Shown: positions 11,154 through 20,686 of the stretch, piece after piece
How positions within the stretch are numbered: position 1 is the first letter of the stretch
Layout of the letters: each line of letters begins with the position of its first letter
NCBI RefSeq assembly: GCF_007859305.1
Contig: NZ_VOHE01000002.1
Location: 62,001 to 126,000 of the forward strand
Source: Luteimonas wenzhouensis
Lineage (GTDB): Bacteria; Pseudomonadota; Gammaproteobacteria; Xanthomonadales; Xanthomonadaceae
Reading direction: 5' to 3'
DNA length: 64,000 nt
Made by a program: the position numbers and the translations under genes
Notes under the pieces: model-generated
The model's database searches: none
Seen by the model: the letters and a program-made list of their open reading frames with translations, nothing else
Told to the model about the DNA's origin: nothing

Positions 11154-11995
11154 GCCCGGTCACCGCGCTGACCTGGGTGCTGCCGCACCGGCTGCTGTCG
11201 TCGCTGGCGCGTTCCCTGGCCTACTCGGACTCGCCGCGGATCCGGCGCTGGCTGATCGACACCGTGGTCCGGCGCTTCGACGTGGATCTCGACGAAGCCG
11301 CCGAATCCGACCCGGCGGCCTACCCCACCTTCAACGCCTTCTTCACCCGCGCGCTCAAGCCCGGCGCGCGCGTGCCCGACCCGGACCCGCGCGCGCTGCT
11401 GATGCCGGCTGACGGGCGCATCAGCCAGTGCGGCGCGATCGAACGCGGCCGCATCTTCCAGGCCAAGGGACGCTCGTTCACCGCCGCCGAACTGCTCGCC
11501 AGCCAGGCCGCCGCCACGCCCTATGCCGACGGCCTGTTCGCCACAGTCTACCTGTCGCCGCGCGACTACCACCGCGTGCACATGCCCTGGACCGGACGCT
11601 TGCTCGAGACCGTGCACGTGCCCGGGCGGCTGTTCTCGGTCGGGCCCGACGCGGTCGCGTCCGTGCCGCGGCTGTTCGCTCGCAACGAACGCCTGGTGTG
11701 CCACTTCGAGACCAGCTTCGGACCGATGGCGGTGGTGATGGTGGGCGCGCTGCTGGTCTCGGGCGTGGAAACAGTATGGAGCGGCGAGGAAATCCCCGCC
11801 TACGGCAACCGCGTCACCACCAGGACCTGGACCAGCGAGGACATCGTGCTGGAGCGGTTCGAGGAAATGGCCCGCTTCAACTACGGCTCCACCGTGATCG
11901 TGCTGCTGCCGCCGGGCGTGGCCACGCTGGAAGCGGGACTGCAGGCTGAACGGCCGGTCCGCCTTGGGCAGGCGCTGGCCCGCCTGCGGGGGTAG
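11150..11995 (+). CDS. psd: Phosphatidylserine decarboxylase proenzyme
   Basis: Psd decarboxylates phosphatidylserine to phosphatidylethanolamine at the inner membrane. It self-cleaves to make its pyruvoyl cofactor. The 281-residue reading starts at GTG 11150, overlapping the SCO stop by 4 bp. [14 protein letters not shown] contains the Gly-Ser cleavage site (Ser about 247); the usual LGST reads YGST here. The conserved [11 protein letters not shown] and [17 protein letters not shown] segments are present. Length and motifs fit a functional type I Psd. Pairing with a SCO gene is probably transcriptional convenience. Confidence 0.96.
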   Translation: MSPVTALTWVLPHRLLSSLARSLAYSDSPRIRRWLIDTVVRRFDVDLDEAAESDPAAYPTFNAFFTRALKPGARVPDPDPRALLMPADGRISQCGAIERGRIFQAKGRSFTAAELLASQAAATPYADGLFATVYLSPRDYHRVHMPWTGRLLETVHVPGRLFSVGPDAVASVPRLFARNERLVCHFETSFGPMAVVMVGALLVSGVETVWSGEEIPAYGNRVTTRTWTSEDIVLERFEEMARFNYGSTVIVLLPPGVATLEAGLQAERPVRLGQALARLRG

Positions 11996-12066
11996 ATTCA
12001 TCGCAAGGCGCCGGCGGCGTCCAATCGTCCACCGGCGCGGTGCCTTCCCCCGCACAGGAGCCGGAC

Positions 12067-12546
12067 ATGAAACCCATGCTTGCTACCACGGCCGCCCTGG
12101 CCCTCGCCGTTTCCGGCTGCGCCAGCAGCCCGCGCATGGACGCGGCCGAGCGGCTGTCGCTGTACCGCGCCCATGCCGGCCACCCGGTCAATTCGATCCT
12201 GCACCCCGGCCGCTTCACCGGCTGGAGTCCCCTGGGCGCCGATGCGCTGGTGCTGCGCACCCGCCCCAACCAGGCCTACCTGCTCGAGCTCTCCGGGCCC
12301 TGCTCGGACCTGCCTTTCGCCCACGCGATCCGCATCTCCAGCCGGGGCGGCACGATCGCCTCGCGCTTCGACTCGGTCACCCCCGCAGGGCCGGGGATCT
12401 CCTCGATCCAGGTCCGCTGCCATATCCAGAGCATCCGGCCGCTGGACCTGGCCGCGCTGCGCCAGGCCGAACGCGACGCGGAACAAGCGCTGCGCGAAGC
12501 CACCGCGGTCGAGCGCGAGGACGACGGCGCACCGCCACGGGAATGA
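12067..12546 (+). CDS. DUF6491-type lipoprotein of unknown function
   Basis: This 159-residue exported protein starts at the ATG 12067, preceded by a good ribosome site (AGGAG, 12056-12060). The N-terminus MKPMLATTAALALAVSGC is a lipoprotein signal peptide with the lipobox cysteine at residue 18. The body has two further cysteines (in SGPCSDL and QVRCHIQ) that could form a disulfide. The pattern (RDAEQALREA tail, SILHPGRFTGWSPLG) resembles the small DUF6491 lipoproteins common in Lysobacteraceae, recognised from memory. Function is unknown. It converges on the transglycosylase gene. Confidence 0.75.
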   Translation: MKPMLATTAALALAVSGCASSPRMDAAERLSLYRAHAGHPVNSILHPGRFTGWSPLGADALVLRTRPNQAYLLELSGPCSDLPFAHAIRISSRGGTIASRFDSVTPAGPGISSIQVRCHIQSIRPLDLAALRQAERDAEQALREATAVEREDDGAPPRE

Positions 12547-12570
12547 AGCGCCGCCGGCGCGGGCGCACCG

Positions 12571-14103
12571 CTAGCGGCAGACCGCCAGGTCCAGCGTCTG
12601 TCCCGCGCGCAGCAGGTACTTGGGCGGCTTGATGCCGTTGGCCGCGGCCAGCTGGCGGGTATCGCAGCCGTGGCGCCGTGCGATCGCCGCCAGGTTCTCG
12701 CCCCGGGCCACCCGATGGGTGCGCGGCGCGGGCGCGGGCGCGGGCGCGGGGGCCGCGGGACGCTGGCGCACCGTCCCGTCCGGCAGGGTCACCGTCTCCA
12801 CGTCCCCCACCCGTACGATCGCCGAACTGGCGTCGCTCTCCACCAGGGTCCGCGCCAGCTCGGCGCGCGCCCCGCGCGTGCACCACCGCTCGTACAGCCC
12901 TGCCATGCGCACCGTGGCGTTGAGCCGGGTGCCGGCCGGAATCAGCGCGTCGGCCTCGTACTGCGGGTTGAGGTTGCGCAGCACGCGCATGTAGCCGTCG
13001 CGGGTGCCGCCATTGCCCAGACAGATGGTCAGTTCATAGATCGAGGCCGGGCGCTGGAGCTGGATGAAGGCCGGACGCGCGTCCACGCGCGGGAAGGTCA
13101 GCCCGTACTCCTTCGGGTGCAGGAACAGCCAGGCCGCCGCGATCACCATCGGCACGTAGTCCTTGGTTTCGGGCGGGAACTGGTTGTAGACGTCGGCGTC
13201 CCAGAAGCTGCGCCCCCCGTACTCGCGGTGCACGCGCCGGGCCCGGCCCTCGCCGCCGTTGTAGGCGGCCAGCCACAGTTCGATCTGGTTGCCGAGCTCG
13301 GCGTAGCGCTCGGCCAGGTACATCGCGGCGGCGTCGGCCGACGCCCGCGGGTCGTAGCGGGTGTCGAAGCCGCTGCCGTCGGGACCCAGGCCGAAGCGGC
13401 GGCCGGTGGCCGGCATGAACTGCAGCGGCCCCACCGCGCCGGCGCGCGAGCGGGCGTGCACCCGGCCGTTGGACTCCTTGGCCAGGATCCCGAACAGCAG
13501 CGCCTCCGGGAGGCCACGGCGCTTGAACGCCGGGGACATCAGGTGCTGCATGTACTGGTAGTTCTCGTGGCTGGTGATCAGCGACACGCGCATGTCGGTC
13601 AGCCAGCGGCGGATCGCGGCCTGCACCGCCGGATTCATCTTCACCAGTTCGAGGAAGCGGCGGTCCTCGGCGGCCAGCAGTGCGGCGGCGCTGGCGCTGT
13701 CGGGGACCCCGGCGCCGGCCACGCCGGGGTCGTCGATGAGGGTGGCGTCCTCGTCCTCGCCCTCCCCGGGCACGGCCGCGGCGGCGTCGGCCTGGGCCTT
13801 GAGCAGGCGCTTGAAGCTGGCCAGCAGGCCGGCGTTGTTGCAGCCCTTGATCCGGCCGCACTCGACCAGCACGTCCTCCATGTCCTCGAGCGCGGCGTTG
13901 CTCTCGTCCACGCCGGCCGGATCGTCGTTGCCGATCTTCACCAGCGCCTCCCGGTAGCGGGTTTCGGCCGCGAGCATGCGCTCGTTCAGGGCGTCGATCG
14001 CGGCCTGAGCGCGGCGCGACTGCGCGTGCGCCGGCAGCGAAAGCGCGGCGGACAGGAGGACGGCCGGCAGCAGCCAGCAGATGGAACGCACGAGGATGGA
14101 CAT
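12571..14103 (-). CDS. MltD-like membrane-bound lytic murein transglycosylase with C-terminal LysM
   Basis: This enzyme cleaves peptidoglycan between MurNAc and GlcNAc with 1,6-anhydro ring formation. The 510-residue protein starts at the ATG 14103 and has a signal peptide ending near AHA-QS and a helical N-terminal region. The SLT domain carries the catalytic Glu in GILAKESNGR (about residue 209), followed by GAVGPLQFMPATGRRFGL and WLAAYNGGEGR. A short linker of alternating Ala-Pro precedes one clear LysM (about 462-510). A divergent second LysM-like stretch (ICLGNGG...LIPAGTRL) precedes it. Classical MltD has a lipobox; none is visible here. Confidence 0.9.
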   Translation of the reverse strand: MSILVRSICWLLPAVLLSAALSLPAHAQSRRAQAAIDALNERMLAAETRYREALVKIGNDDPAGVDESNAALEDMEDVLVECGRIKGCNNAGLLASFKRLLKAQADAAAAVPGEGEDEDATLIDDPGVAGAGVPDSASAAALLAAEDRRFLELVKMNPAVQAAIRRWLTDMRVSLITSHENYQYMQHLMSPAFKRRGLPEALLFGILAKESNGRVHARSRAGAVGPLQFMPATGRRFGLGPDGSGFDTRYDPRASADAAAMYLAERYAELGNQIELWLAAYNGGEGRARRVHREYGGRSFWDADVYNQFPPETKDYVPMVIAAAWLFLHPKEYGLTFPRVDARPAFIQLQRPASIYELTICLGNGGTRDGYMRVLRNLNPQYEADALIPAGTRLNATVRMAGLYERWCTRGARAELARTLVESDASSAIVRVGDVETVTLPDGTVRQRPAAPAPAPAPAPRTHRVARGENLAAIARRHGCDTRQLAAANGIKPPKYLLRAGQTLDLAVCR

Positions 14104-14203
14104 CAACCACCGGGTGGGACCGAAGCGGCCCGCAGGGTATCCGCTGCACCTCGGGGGAACAAGGAAACCGGGGCGGCATCTGGGAGGCCCGGCCGCCTGC
14201 GCC

Positions 14204-14209
14204 TAGAAT
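14204..14209 (+). promoter_or_regulatory. Candidate -10 box of the HerA/DUF853 gene
   Basis: TAGAAT lies 27 nt before the ATG at 14237, giving a predicted leader of about 21 nt. The same box at nearly the same distance precedes several other genes in this window. No clear -35. Confidence 0.4.
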
Positions 14210-14236
14210 CTGCGACGTCCCACACGGATCGAACGC

Positions 14237-15730
14237 ATGGAACCCATCCTGGTCGGCAAGGCGGTCACCACGCCCGACGGCGGTCCCGTCCACCTGCTGC
14301 CGAAGTACGGCAACCGCCACGGCCTGGTGGCCGGCGCCACCGGTACCGGCAAGACGGTCACCCTGATGACCCTGGCCGAGGGCTTCTCCCGGATCGGCGT
14401 GCCGGTGTTCCTGGCCGACGTGAAGGGGGACGTCGCCGGGCTCGCGGTGCCCGGCAGCAGCAACGAGAAACTGCAGGCGCGGATCGGGCAGATCGGGATC
14501 CCCGACTGGGCCCCGGCCGCCAGCCCGGTGGTGTTCTGGGACCTGTTCGGCAAGCTCGGCCACCCGGTGCGGACCACGGTCAGCGAGATGGGGCCGACCC
14601 TGCTCTCGCGCATCCTCGAGCTCAACGACACCCAGGCCGGCGTAGTCGACATCGCGTTCAAGCTCGCCGACGACCGCGGCCTGCTGCTGCTCGACCTGGA
14701 CGACCTGCGCGCGCTGCTCAACCTGCTGGCCGAGGAGCGCAAGACGGTGTCGGCCGAGTACGGCCTGGTCAGCGCGCAGTCGATCGGCGCGATCCAGCGC
14801 GCCCTGCTGCGCCTGGAGCAGGAAGGCGGCAACCAGGTGTTCGGCGAGCCGGCGCTGGAACTGTCCGACCTGATGCGCACCACCCCCGACGGCCGTGGCG
14901 TGATCGGGATCCTCGCCGCCGACCAGCTGGTGCTGCGCCCGCGCCTGTACTCGAGCTTCCTGCTGTGGCTGCTCTCGGAACTGTTCGAGAGCCTGCCCGA
15001 GGTCGGCGACCTGGACAAGCCGCGCCTGGTGTTCGTGTTCGACGAGGCCCACCTGCTGTTCGACGACGCGCCACCGGCGCTGCAGCGGCGGATCGAACAG
15101 GTGGTGCGGATCATCCGCTCCAAGGGCGTGGGCGTGTACTTCTGCTCCCAGTTCCCCGACGACGTGCCGCCCGACATCCTCGGCCAGCTCGGCAACCGGG
15201 TGCAGCACGCGCTGCGCGCGTTCACCCCGCGCGACCAGAAGGCGGTGCGCACCGCGGCCGAGACCTTCGTCGCCAATCCCAACCTCGACGTGACGCGCGC
15301 GCTCGGTTCGCTCGGCGCCGGCGAGGCGCTGGTGTCGACCCTGCAGGAGAAGGGCATCCCGATGCCGGTGGAGCACACTCTGGTGGCGCCGCCGCGCTGC
15401 CGGATGGGCGCGATCACCGAGGCCGAGCGTGCGCAGGTGCGCGCCGCAAGCCCCGTGGGCGCCAAGTACGACAAGGCGGTGAACCGCGAGTCGGCGGCCG
15501 AGATCCTCGCCCGCCGCGCCGAGGCCGCGACGACCCACGCCGGCGCGCCGCCGGCCAAGGGCGGCAAGGACGCGGCGCCGGAGGAAGAAGGCGGCATGGG
15601 CCGCGCGGTCAACGAGTTCCTGTTCGGCACCAAGCGCCGCCAGGGCGTGGTGCAGGCGGCCGGCAAGCAGGCTGCGCGCACGATCACCAACCGGATCGTG
15701 CGCGGACTGCTGGGCAGCATCCTGAAGTAG
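14237..15730 (+). CDS. HerA/FtsK-fold ATPase of the DUF853 (YjgR) family
   Basis: This 497-residue P-loop ATPase has a Walker A GATGTGKT at residues 33-40 and a Walker B in LVFVFDEAHLLF (about residue 260). The DUF853 landmarks PVFLADVKGDVAGLA, VFWDLFG and FCSQFPDDVPPDILGQLGNRVQHALRAFTPRDQKAV are also present. It is homologous to the HerA helicase core. The cellular role of YjgR proteins is not established, so no activity is claimed beyond ATP hydrolysis. The C-terminal 60 residues are charged and include a Gly-Met-Gly-Arg-Ala-Val tail typical of the family. Confidence 0.92.
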   Translation: MEPILVGKAVTTPDGGPVHLLPKYGNRHGLVAGATGTGKTVTLMTLAEGFSRIGVPVFLADVKGDVAGLAVPGSSNEKLQARIGQIGIPDWAPAASPVVFWDLFGKLGHPVRTTVSEMGPTLLSRILELNDTQAGVVDIAFKLADDRGLLLLDLDDLRALLNLLAEERKTVSAEYGLVSAQSIGAIQRALLRLEQEGGNQVFGEPALELSDLMRTTPDGRGVIGILAADQLVLRPRLYSSFLLWLLSELFESLPEVGDLDKPRLVFVFDEAHLLFDDAPPALQRRIEQVVRIIRSKGVGVYFCSQFPDDVPPDILGQLGNRVQHALRAFTPRDQKAVRTAAETFVANPNLDVTRALGSLGAGEALVSTLQEKGIPMPVEHTLVAPPRCRMGAITEAERAQVRAASPVGAKYDKAVNRESAAEILARRAEAATTHAGAPPAKGGKDAAPEEEGGMGRAVNEFLFGTKRRQGVVQAAGKQAARTITNRIVRGLLGSILK

Positions 15731-15795
15731 CGGGCCGTCGCATGCAGTGCCGTTCCACCCTGCCCCATGCCTCCGCCAACGGACAACGCTGAGCC

Positions 15796-16299
15796 ATGGG
15801 TCGCTGGCGTCCACCCCCCGAGAAGAGCACCGCGCTGATCACCCGCGAGGGCCACGCGCGGCTCAAGGCCGAGCTCGACGACCTGTGGCGCGTGCAGCGC
15901 CCCGAGGTGGTCAAGGCGCTGGCGGCCGCGGCGGCCGAGGGCGACCGTTCGGAGAACGCCGAGTACACCTATCGCAAGAAGCAGCTCGGCGGCATCGACC
16001 GCCGGGTGCGCTACCTGAGCAAGCGCCTGGAGGCGCTGCGCGTGGTGGACACGGTGCCGTCCGACCCGGAAGCGGTGTTCTTCGGCGCGTGGGTGGAGGT
16101 CGAGCACGCGACCACCGGCGAGACCGCGCGCTACCGCATCGTCGGTCCCGACGAGACCGACCCGGCGCGCGGCTGGATCAGCATCGATTCGCCGCTGGCG
16201 CGTGCGATGCTGAAGAAGCGCGTGGACGACGAGTTCGAGGCCCGGTTGCCGGCCGGGCCGGAACGCTTCTTCATCATCGACGTGCGCTACGACGGCTGA
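15796..16299 (+). CDS. greB: Transcription elongation factor GreB
   Basis: GreB enters the RNA polymerase secondary channel and stimulates cleavage of backtracked transcripts. The 167-residue protein has the N-terminal coiled coil, whose tip sequence [16 protein letters not shown] contains the acidic residues needed for cleavage. The FKBP-like C-terminal domain ends [13 protein letters not shown]. The KKQL after the tip, rather than the GreA sequence, favours GreB. It starts 65 bp after the HerA gene on the same strand and converges with rimO. Confidence 0.95.
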   Translation: MGRWRPPPEKSTALITREGHARLKAELDDLWRVQRPEVVKALAAAAAEGDRSENAEYTYRKKQLGGIDRRVRYLSKRLEALRVVDTVPSDPEAVFFGAWVEVEHATTGETARYRIVGPDETDPARGWISIDSPLARAMLKKRVDDEFEARLPAGPERFFIIDVRYDG

Positions 16300-16317
16300 A
16301 CCGCGTCGCGGGCGCAA

Positions 16318-17703
16318 TCAGTCCAGCACCCTGAGCGCAGGCACGGCTTCGCCGTACAGGTCGTGCTCGTCGCTGCCCATGATCTCGACATCGACGAAAT
16401 CGCCGGGCTGCAGGCCGGCCTCGAAGCCATTCTGGATCTGCACCACGCCGTCGATCTCGGGTGCGTCGGCCATCGAGCGCGCGATCGCCAGCTCACCGTC
16501 GACGAGGTCCACCAGGCAGCGCTGCACGGTGCCGACCTTGGCCTCGAGCTTCTGCGCCGAGATCTCCGCCTGCACCTCCATGAACCGGGCCAGGCGCTCC
16601 TGCTTCACCTCCTCGGGCACCGGGTCGGGAAGCGCGTTGGCGCTGGCGCCCTCGACCGGCGAATAGGCGAACGCGCCGACGCGGTCGAGCCGCACCTCGC
16701 GCAGGAAATCCAGCAGTTCCTCGAACTCGGCCTCGGTCTCGCCGGGGAAGCCGACGATGAAGGTGCTGCGGATCGTGAGTTCCGGGCAGATGTCGCGCCA
16801 GCGGGCGATCCGCTCACGCACCCTGTCGACCGCGCCGGGCCGCTTCATCAGCTTCAGGATCCGCGGGCTGGCGTGCTGGAACGGGATGTCCAGGTACGGC
16901 AGCAGCCGGCCTTGCGCCATCAGCGGGACCACCTCGTCCACGTGCGGGTAGGGATAGACGTAGTGCAGGCGCGTCCACACGCCCAGTTCCGCCAGCCCCT
17001 CGCACAGCGCCTTCATTCGCGTCTGGTACGCCTTGCCGCGCCATTCGCGTTCGGCGTAGCGCAGGTCGACGCCGTAGGCCGAGGTGTCCTGCGAGATCAC
17101 CAGCAGTTCCTTCACCCCGCCTCGCACCACCAGGCGCTCGGCCTCGCGCAGCACCTCGTCGACCGGACGCGAGACCAGGTCGCCGCGCATCGACGGGATG
17201 ATGCAGAAGCTGCAGCGGTGGTTGCAGCCTTCGGAGATCTTGAGGTAGGCGTAGTGCCTGGGCGTGAGCTTGATCCCCACCTCGCCCTCGGCCGCGCGCC
17301 GCGGCAGCAGGTCGGTGAACGGATCGTGCCTGGGCGGCAGCGCCTGGTGCACCGCGCCCATCACGCTGGCGTAGTCCTGCGGGCCGCTGATCGACAGCAC
17401 GTCGGGGAACTGTTCGCGGATCAGTTCCGAGCGCTTGCCCAGGCAGCCGGTCACGATCACCTTGCCGTTCTCGGCCATGGCCTCGCCGATCGCGTCGAGC
17501 GACTCGGCCACGGCCGAATCGATAAAGCCGCAGGTGTTGACCACCACCACGTCGGCGTCCTCGTAGGTCGGCACCAGCTCGTAACCTTCCACCCGCAGCT
17601 GGGTGAGGATGCGCTCGCTGTCCACAAGCGCCTTGGGGCAGCCAAGTGACACCAGGCCCACTCGCGGCGCACGTTCGGCGGATTTCATCGGGTCTGCAGT
17701 CAT
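16318..17703 (-). CDS. rimO: Ribosomal protein uS12 methylthiotransferase
   Basis: RimO is a radical SAM enzyme that adds a methylthio group to an aspartate of ribosomal protein S12. The ATG at 17703 gives 461 residues; another ATG lies at 17688. The N-terminal MTTase domain supplies cluster cysteines ([27 protein letters not shown]). The radical SAM motif is CNHRCSFC (about residues 164-171), and the C-terminal TRAM domain runs from [10 protein letters not shown] onward. The frame stays open for 1.7 kb upstream, but that stretch is antisense to real genes. A minus-strand TATACT at 17844-17839 is the likely -10 box. Confidence 0.97.
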   Translation of the reverse strand: MTADPMKSAERAPRVGLVSLGCPKALVDSERILTQLRVEGYELVPTYEDADVVVVNTCGFIDSAVAESLDAIGEAMAENGKVIVTGCLGKRSELIREQFPDVLSISGPQDYASVMGAVHQALPPRHDPFTDLLPRRAAEGEVGIKLTPRHYAYLKISEGCNHRCSFCIIPSMRGDLVSRPVDEVLREAERLVVRGGVKELLVISQDTSAYGVDLRYAEREWRGKAYQTRMKALCEGLAELGVWTRLHYVYPYPHVDEVVPLMAQGRLLPYLDIPFQHASPRILKLMKRPGAVDRVRERIARWRDICPELTIRSTFIVGFPGETEAEFEELLDFLREVRLDRVGAFAYSPVEGASANALPDPVPEEVKQERLARFMEVQAEISAQKLEAKVGTVQRCLVDLVDGELAIARSMADAPEIDGVVQIQNGFEAGLQPGDFVDVEIMGSDEHDLYGEAVPALRVLD

Positions 17704-17838
17704 GTCCGGGCGGGGGCGGCGGGCCGGTCCACGCGCCCAGCCGGGCTGGGGGCATGGAGCGGCCGGGAGATCGGCGGGGCGTCCGGGCGCGGACGCCCGG
17801 GGGAGGCAGGGGACGCCGCGCGGCGTCACGGGGCGCAA

Positions 17839-17858
17839 AGTATAGCGTCGGCTAGAAT
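17839..17858. promoter_or_regulatory. Divergent -10 boxes for rimO and the dienelactone hydrolase cluster
   Basis: Minus-strand TATACT (17844 to 17839) points to rimO with a leader of about 130 nt. Plus-strand TAGAAT (17853-17858) lies 28 nt before the ATG at 17887. The two boxes are 8 bp apart, so polymerase binding should be mutually exclusive. Confidence 0.45.
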
Positions 17859-17886
17859 CGGGCTCCCCTGCGATGGAGCCGACGCG

Positions 17887-18561
17887 ATGGGCCGCGACAC
17901 CGTCATCCACGGGCCGGAAGGCGCCATCACCGCCTGGCGGGCCGACCCGCCCGACCGGGCCGCCGCGCTGGGCGCGGTGCTGGTGGTCCAGGAGATCTTC
18001 GGGGTCAACGAGCACATCCGCAGCGTCGCCGAGGGCTATGCCGCGGCCGGTTACGTGGCGCTGGCCCCGGCCCTGTTCGACCCGGTGGCCCGCAACATCG
18101 AGCTGGGCTACGACGAGGCCGGGTTCGCCCGCGGCCGCGAGCTCGTGGGCCGGCTGGGCACCGAGCGCGCGGTCGCGGTGCTGCGGGCCGCGGCCACGCA
18201 GCTCCAGGGCGAGGGCCTGAAGGTGGCGGCGGTCGGCTTCTGCTGGGGCGGGAGCATGGCGCTGCTGGCCAACACCCGGCTGGGGCTGCCGGCGGTCGCG
18301 TACTACGGCGCGCGCTCGCAGGACTTCCTCGGCGAGCCGCTGCGCGCGCCGATGCTGTTCCACTTCGGCGGCCGCGACGCCAGCACTCCGCCCGAGTACA
18401 TCCAGGCCCACCGCGACGCCTGGCCCGAGGCCACCATCCACGTCTATCCCGAGGCCGACCACGCCTTCAACCGCGATGTCGATCCGCGCCATTTCCACCC
18501 CGCCAGCGCCGCGCTCGCGCGCAAGCGCACGCTGGCGTTCCTCGGATCGGCACTGCGCTGA
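17887..18561 (+). CDS. Dienelactone hydrolase family protein
   Basis: This is a 224-residue alpha/beta hydrolase of the dienelactone hydrolase family. The nucleophile is the cysteine in [10 protein letters not shown] (about residue 120), the acid is the Asp in [10 protein letters not shown] and the base is the His in EADHAFNRD. This is the Cys-Asp-His triad of carboxymethylenebutenolidase-like enzymes. No ring-cleavage genes are nearby, so a role in chloroaromatic degradation is unlikely; a general ester or lactone hydrolase is safer. It is the first gene of a closely packed run into the HIT and pxp genes (12-bp gap), so its substrate may relate to 5-oxoproline metabolism. That last point is inference. 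Confidence 0.9.
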   Translation: MGRDTVIHGPEGAITAWRADPPDRAAALGAVLVVQEIFGVNEHIRSVAEGYAAAGYVALAPALFDPVARNIELGYDEAGFARGRELVGRLGTERAVAVLRAAATQLQGEGLKVAAVGFCWGGSMALLANTRLGLPAVAYYGARSQDFLGEPLRAPMLFHFGGRDASTPPEYIQAHRDAWPEATIHVYPEADHAFNRDVDPRHFHPASAALARKRTLAFLGSALR

Positions 18562-18573
18562 GGAGGAGCCCGC

Positions 18574-19011
18574 ATGACCCGGCACGCGCATGACCCGGGC
18601 CCCTGGTCGCTGCATCCGCAGCTGGCCACGGACAGCCATCCGCTGGCCACGCTGGAACTGAGCGAACTGCGGCTCATGGACGACGCCAACTATCCCTGGC
18701 TGGTGCTCGTGCCCCGCGTGGCCGGCGCGCGCGAGCTCATCGACCTGGAACCGGCGCAGCGGCGCCAGCTCACCGACGAGATCGACCTGGCCTGCCGCGC
18801 GCTGCGCGACGCGGTCCGTCCGTTCAAGCTCAACGTCGCCGCGCTCGGCAACCTGGTGCCGCAGCTGCACGTGCACGTGATCGCCCGCTTCGAGGACGAC
18901 CCGGCCTGGCCGGCGCCGGTCTGGGGCCGGGTGACCGCCCGCCCCTACACGCCCGAGGCGCTCGTGGACCGCGTCCGGGCGCTGGACGCGGCACTGCGCG
19001 GGCAGGCGTGA
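18574..19011 (+). CDS. HIT-domain nucleotide hydrolase-like protein
   Basis: This 145-residue histidine-triad protein has the motif in [21 protein letters not shown] (about residues 94 onward). The HVHVI form and [13 protein letters not shown] match the small bacterial HIT proteins annotated as diadenosine tetraphosphate hydrolases. The ATG at 18574 follows GAGGAG, a strong ribosome site. Its stop overlaps the pxpB GTG start by 4 bp. Members usually hydrolyse nucleoside phosphate or phosphoramidate bonds; the physiological substrate is unknown. Confidence 0.9.
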   Translation: MTRHAHDPGPWSLHPQLATDSHPLATLELSELRLMDDANYPWLVLVPRVAGARELIDLEPAQRRQLTDEIDLACRALRDAVRPFKLNVAALGNLVPQLHVHVIARFEDDPAWPAPVWGRVTARPYTPEALVDRVRALDAALRGQA

Positions 19012-19718
19012 GCCGGATCGGGATCGAGCCGCTCGGCGAGGACGCGCTGCTGCTGCGCCTGGGCCGTCGCATCGACCCGGCGGTGAACGCCCGCGTGCAC
19101 GCGCTGGCGCGGCGCATCGAGCGCGAGGCCCCGCCGTGGCTGCGCGAGGTCGTGCCCGCCTACGCCAGCCTGGCCGTGTTCGTCGACGGGGCGCACGCCG
19201 GGAGCGACGACGGAATCGACGCGGTCGCGCAGTGGCTGCGCGCGCTCGCCGACACGGACGCCGACTCGGAAGACGACGCCGTCGGCGTCCTCCCTGCCGT
19301 CGAGATCCCCGTCTGCTACGACCGCGCGTTCGCGCCCGACCTCGACGAGGTCGCCGCGCAGGCCGGGCTCGCCCGCGACGAGGTCGTCGCCCTGCACGCC
19401 GGTGGCGACTACCGCGTGGCCATGATCGGATTCGCACCCGGCTTCCCCTACCTGCTGGGACTCGACCCGCGCCTGGCGGTACCGCGCCTGGCCCGGCCGC
19501 GCACGCGGGTGCCGGCGGGCAGCGTTGCCATCGGCGGCGGCCAGACCGGGATCTATCCGCGCGAAAGCCCCGGCGGCTGGCGCGTCATCGGGCGCACGCC
19601 CCTGCGCCTGTTCGACGCCGCGCGCACGCCACCGACGCTGCTGCAGGCCGGACAGCGCGTGCGTTTCGTCGCGATCGACGCGGCGCGCTTCCACGCCCTC
19701 GCGGGGGCAGGCGCATGA
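19008..19718 (+). CDS. pxpB: 5-oxoprolinase (ATP-hydrolysing) subunit PxpB
   Basis: With PxpA and PxpC it forms the ATP-dependent 5-oxoprolinase that opens pyroglutamate to glutamate. The 236-residue protein is the KipI/allophanate-hydrolase-subunit-1 type. Its conserved block [21 protein letters not shown] is followed by [18 protein letters not shown] and [11 protein letters not shown]. The GTG start at 19008 overlaps the HIT stop as GTGA, and its own stop overlaps the pxpC ATG as ATGA. The B-C-A order and overlaps point to one polycistronic mRNA and stoichiometric assembly. Confidence 0.93.
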   Translation: MSRIGIEPLGEDALLLRLGRRIDPAVNARVHALARRIEREAPPWLREVVPAYASLAVFVDGAHAGSDDGIDAVAQWLRALADTDADSEDDAVGVLPAVEIPVCYDRAFAPDLDEVAAQAGLARDEVVALHAGGDYRVAMIGFAPGFPYLLGLDPRLAVPRLARPRTRVPAGSVAIGGGQTGIYPRESPGGWRVIGRTPLRLFDAARTPPTLLQAGQRVRFVAIDAARFHALAGAGA

Positions 19719-20686
19719 GCACGCGCGGCATCGAGGTGCTGGCCCCGGGTGTCTGCACCCTGCCCCAGGACACGGGCCGGCCGGGCCTTCGCCACCTCGG
19801 CATCGCGATGTCGGGGGCGCTCGATCCCTGGGCGCTGGCCCTGGCCAACCTGCTCGTCGGCAATCCGGGCGATGCGCCGGCGCTCGAGATCACCCTGTCC
19901 GGTCCGCGATTGCGCTTCCACGTTCCGGCGCGCATCGCCCTGTGCGGCGCGACCATCGAGGCCAGCGCGGATGGCCAGGCGATCCCGATGGCGCGGCCGG
20001 TGGATGTTCCTGCGGGCTGCGAACTCCGGCTCGGCCGCTGCCTGGACGGCGCGCGCAGCTATCTCGCGGTCCTGGGCGGCCTGCGCCTGCCGAGCGTACT
20101 CGGCAGCGCGAGCACCGACCTGCGCGCCGGCTTCGAGGGGCTTGCCGGCCGACCGCTGCGCGCCGGCGACCAGCTGCCCCTGGCGGGTCAGGTCGACGCG
20201 CCGTGCCTGCACGTGCCGACCTGGTGGATCGACACCGCGTTCGACGATCGCCCCCGGCCCTCGCCCGACCGCGTGGTGCGCGTGATTCCCGGGCCCGACG
20301 CCACCACCGGCGAACGTTCGCTGCACGGCCAGGCGTGGAAGATCGCGCCCGACAGCAACCGGCAGGGCCTGCGCCTGCAGGGCCCCGCGCTGGCGCTGGC
20401 CGATCCGGGCGAACGCGTCTCCGAGCCGGTCGCGCCCGGCTGCGTGCAGCTGCCGCCCGGCGGCCAGCCGATCGTGCTGCTGGCCGATGCGCAGACCCAT
20501 GGCGGCTATCCGCGCATCGGCCAGGCCATCCGCGCCGACTGGCCGCTGCTGGCGCAGCTCAGGCCCGGCGATGGCGTGCGCTTCGCTCCCTGCACCGCCG
20601 CCGAGGCGCGCGCCGCGCTTGCCCGGCAGCGCCAGCGCCTGCATAGAATCGCGCTGGCCTTGGAGGCAAGACGCGCACGTGCCTGA
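19715..20686 (+). CDS. pxpC: 5-oxoprolinase subunit PxpC (biotin-dependent carboxyltransferase fold)
   Basis: PxpC is the KipA/allophanate-hydrolase-subunit-2 type partner of PxpB. The ATG at 19715 gives 323 residues beginning [21 protein letters not shown]. Family landmarks are GRPGLRHLGIAMSGALDPWALALAN, GGLRLPSVLGSASTDLRAGFEG, SDSNRQGLRLQG-like text (PDSNRQGLRLQG) and ADAQTHGGYPRIG. Translation is coupled to both neighbours: ATGA overlap upstream and an 8-bp overlap with pxpA. A -10-like TAGAAT occurs inside its last codons, 29 nt before the pxpA start. Confidence 0.93.
   Translation: MSTRGIEVLAPGVCTLPQDTGRPGLRHLGIAMSGALDPWALALANLLVGNPGDAPALEITLSGPRLRFHVPARIALCGATIEASADGQAIPMARPVDVPAGCELRLGRCLDGARSYLAVLGGLRLPSVLGSASTDLRAGFEGLAGRPLRAGDQLPLAGQVDAPCLHVPTWWIDTAFDDRPRPSPDRVVRVIPGPDATTGERSLHGQAWKIAPDSNRQGLRLQGPALALADPGERVSEPVAPGCVQLPPGGQPIVLLADAQTHGGYPRIGQAIRADWPLLAQLRPGDGVRFAPCTAAEARAALARQRQRLHRIALALEARRARA

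Noticed and set aside
12670-15792. Open frame of over 1000 codons on the plus strand across the transglycosylase and HerA genes
   Set aside because: It is antisense to one conserved gene and out of frame with another; composition is Arg/Gly/Ala noise.
17704-19437. Upstream extension of rimO to a 1039-residue protein
   Set aside because: The extra part is antisense to the hydrolase, HIT and pxpB genes; the normal RimO start is at 17703.
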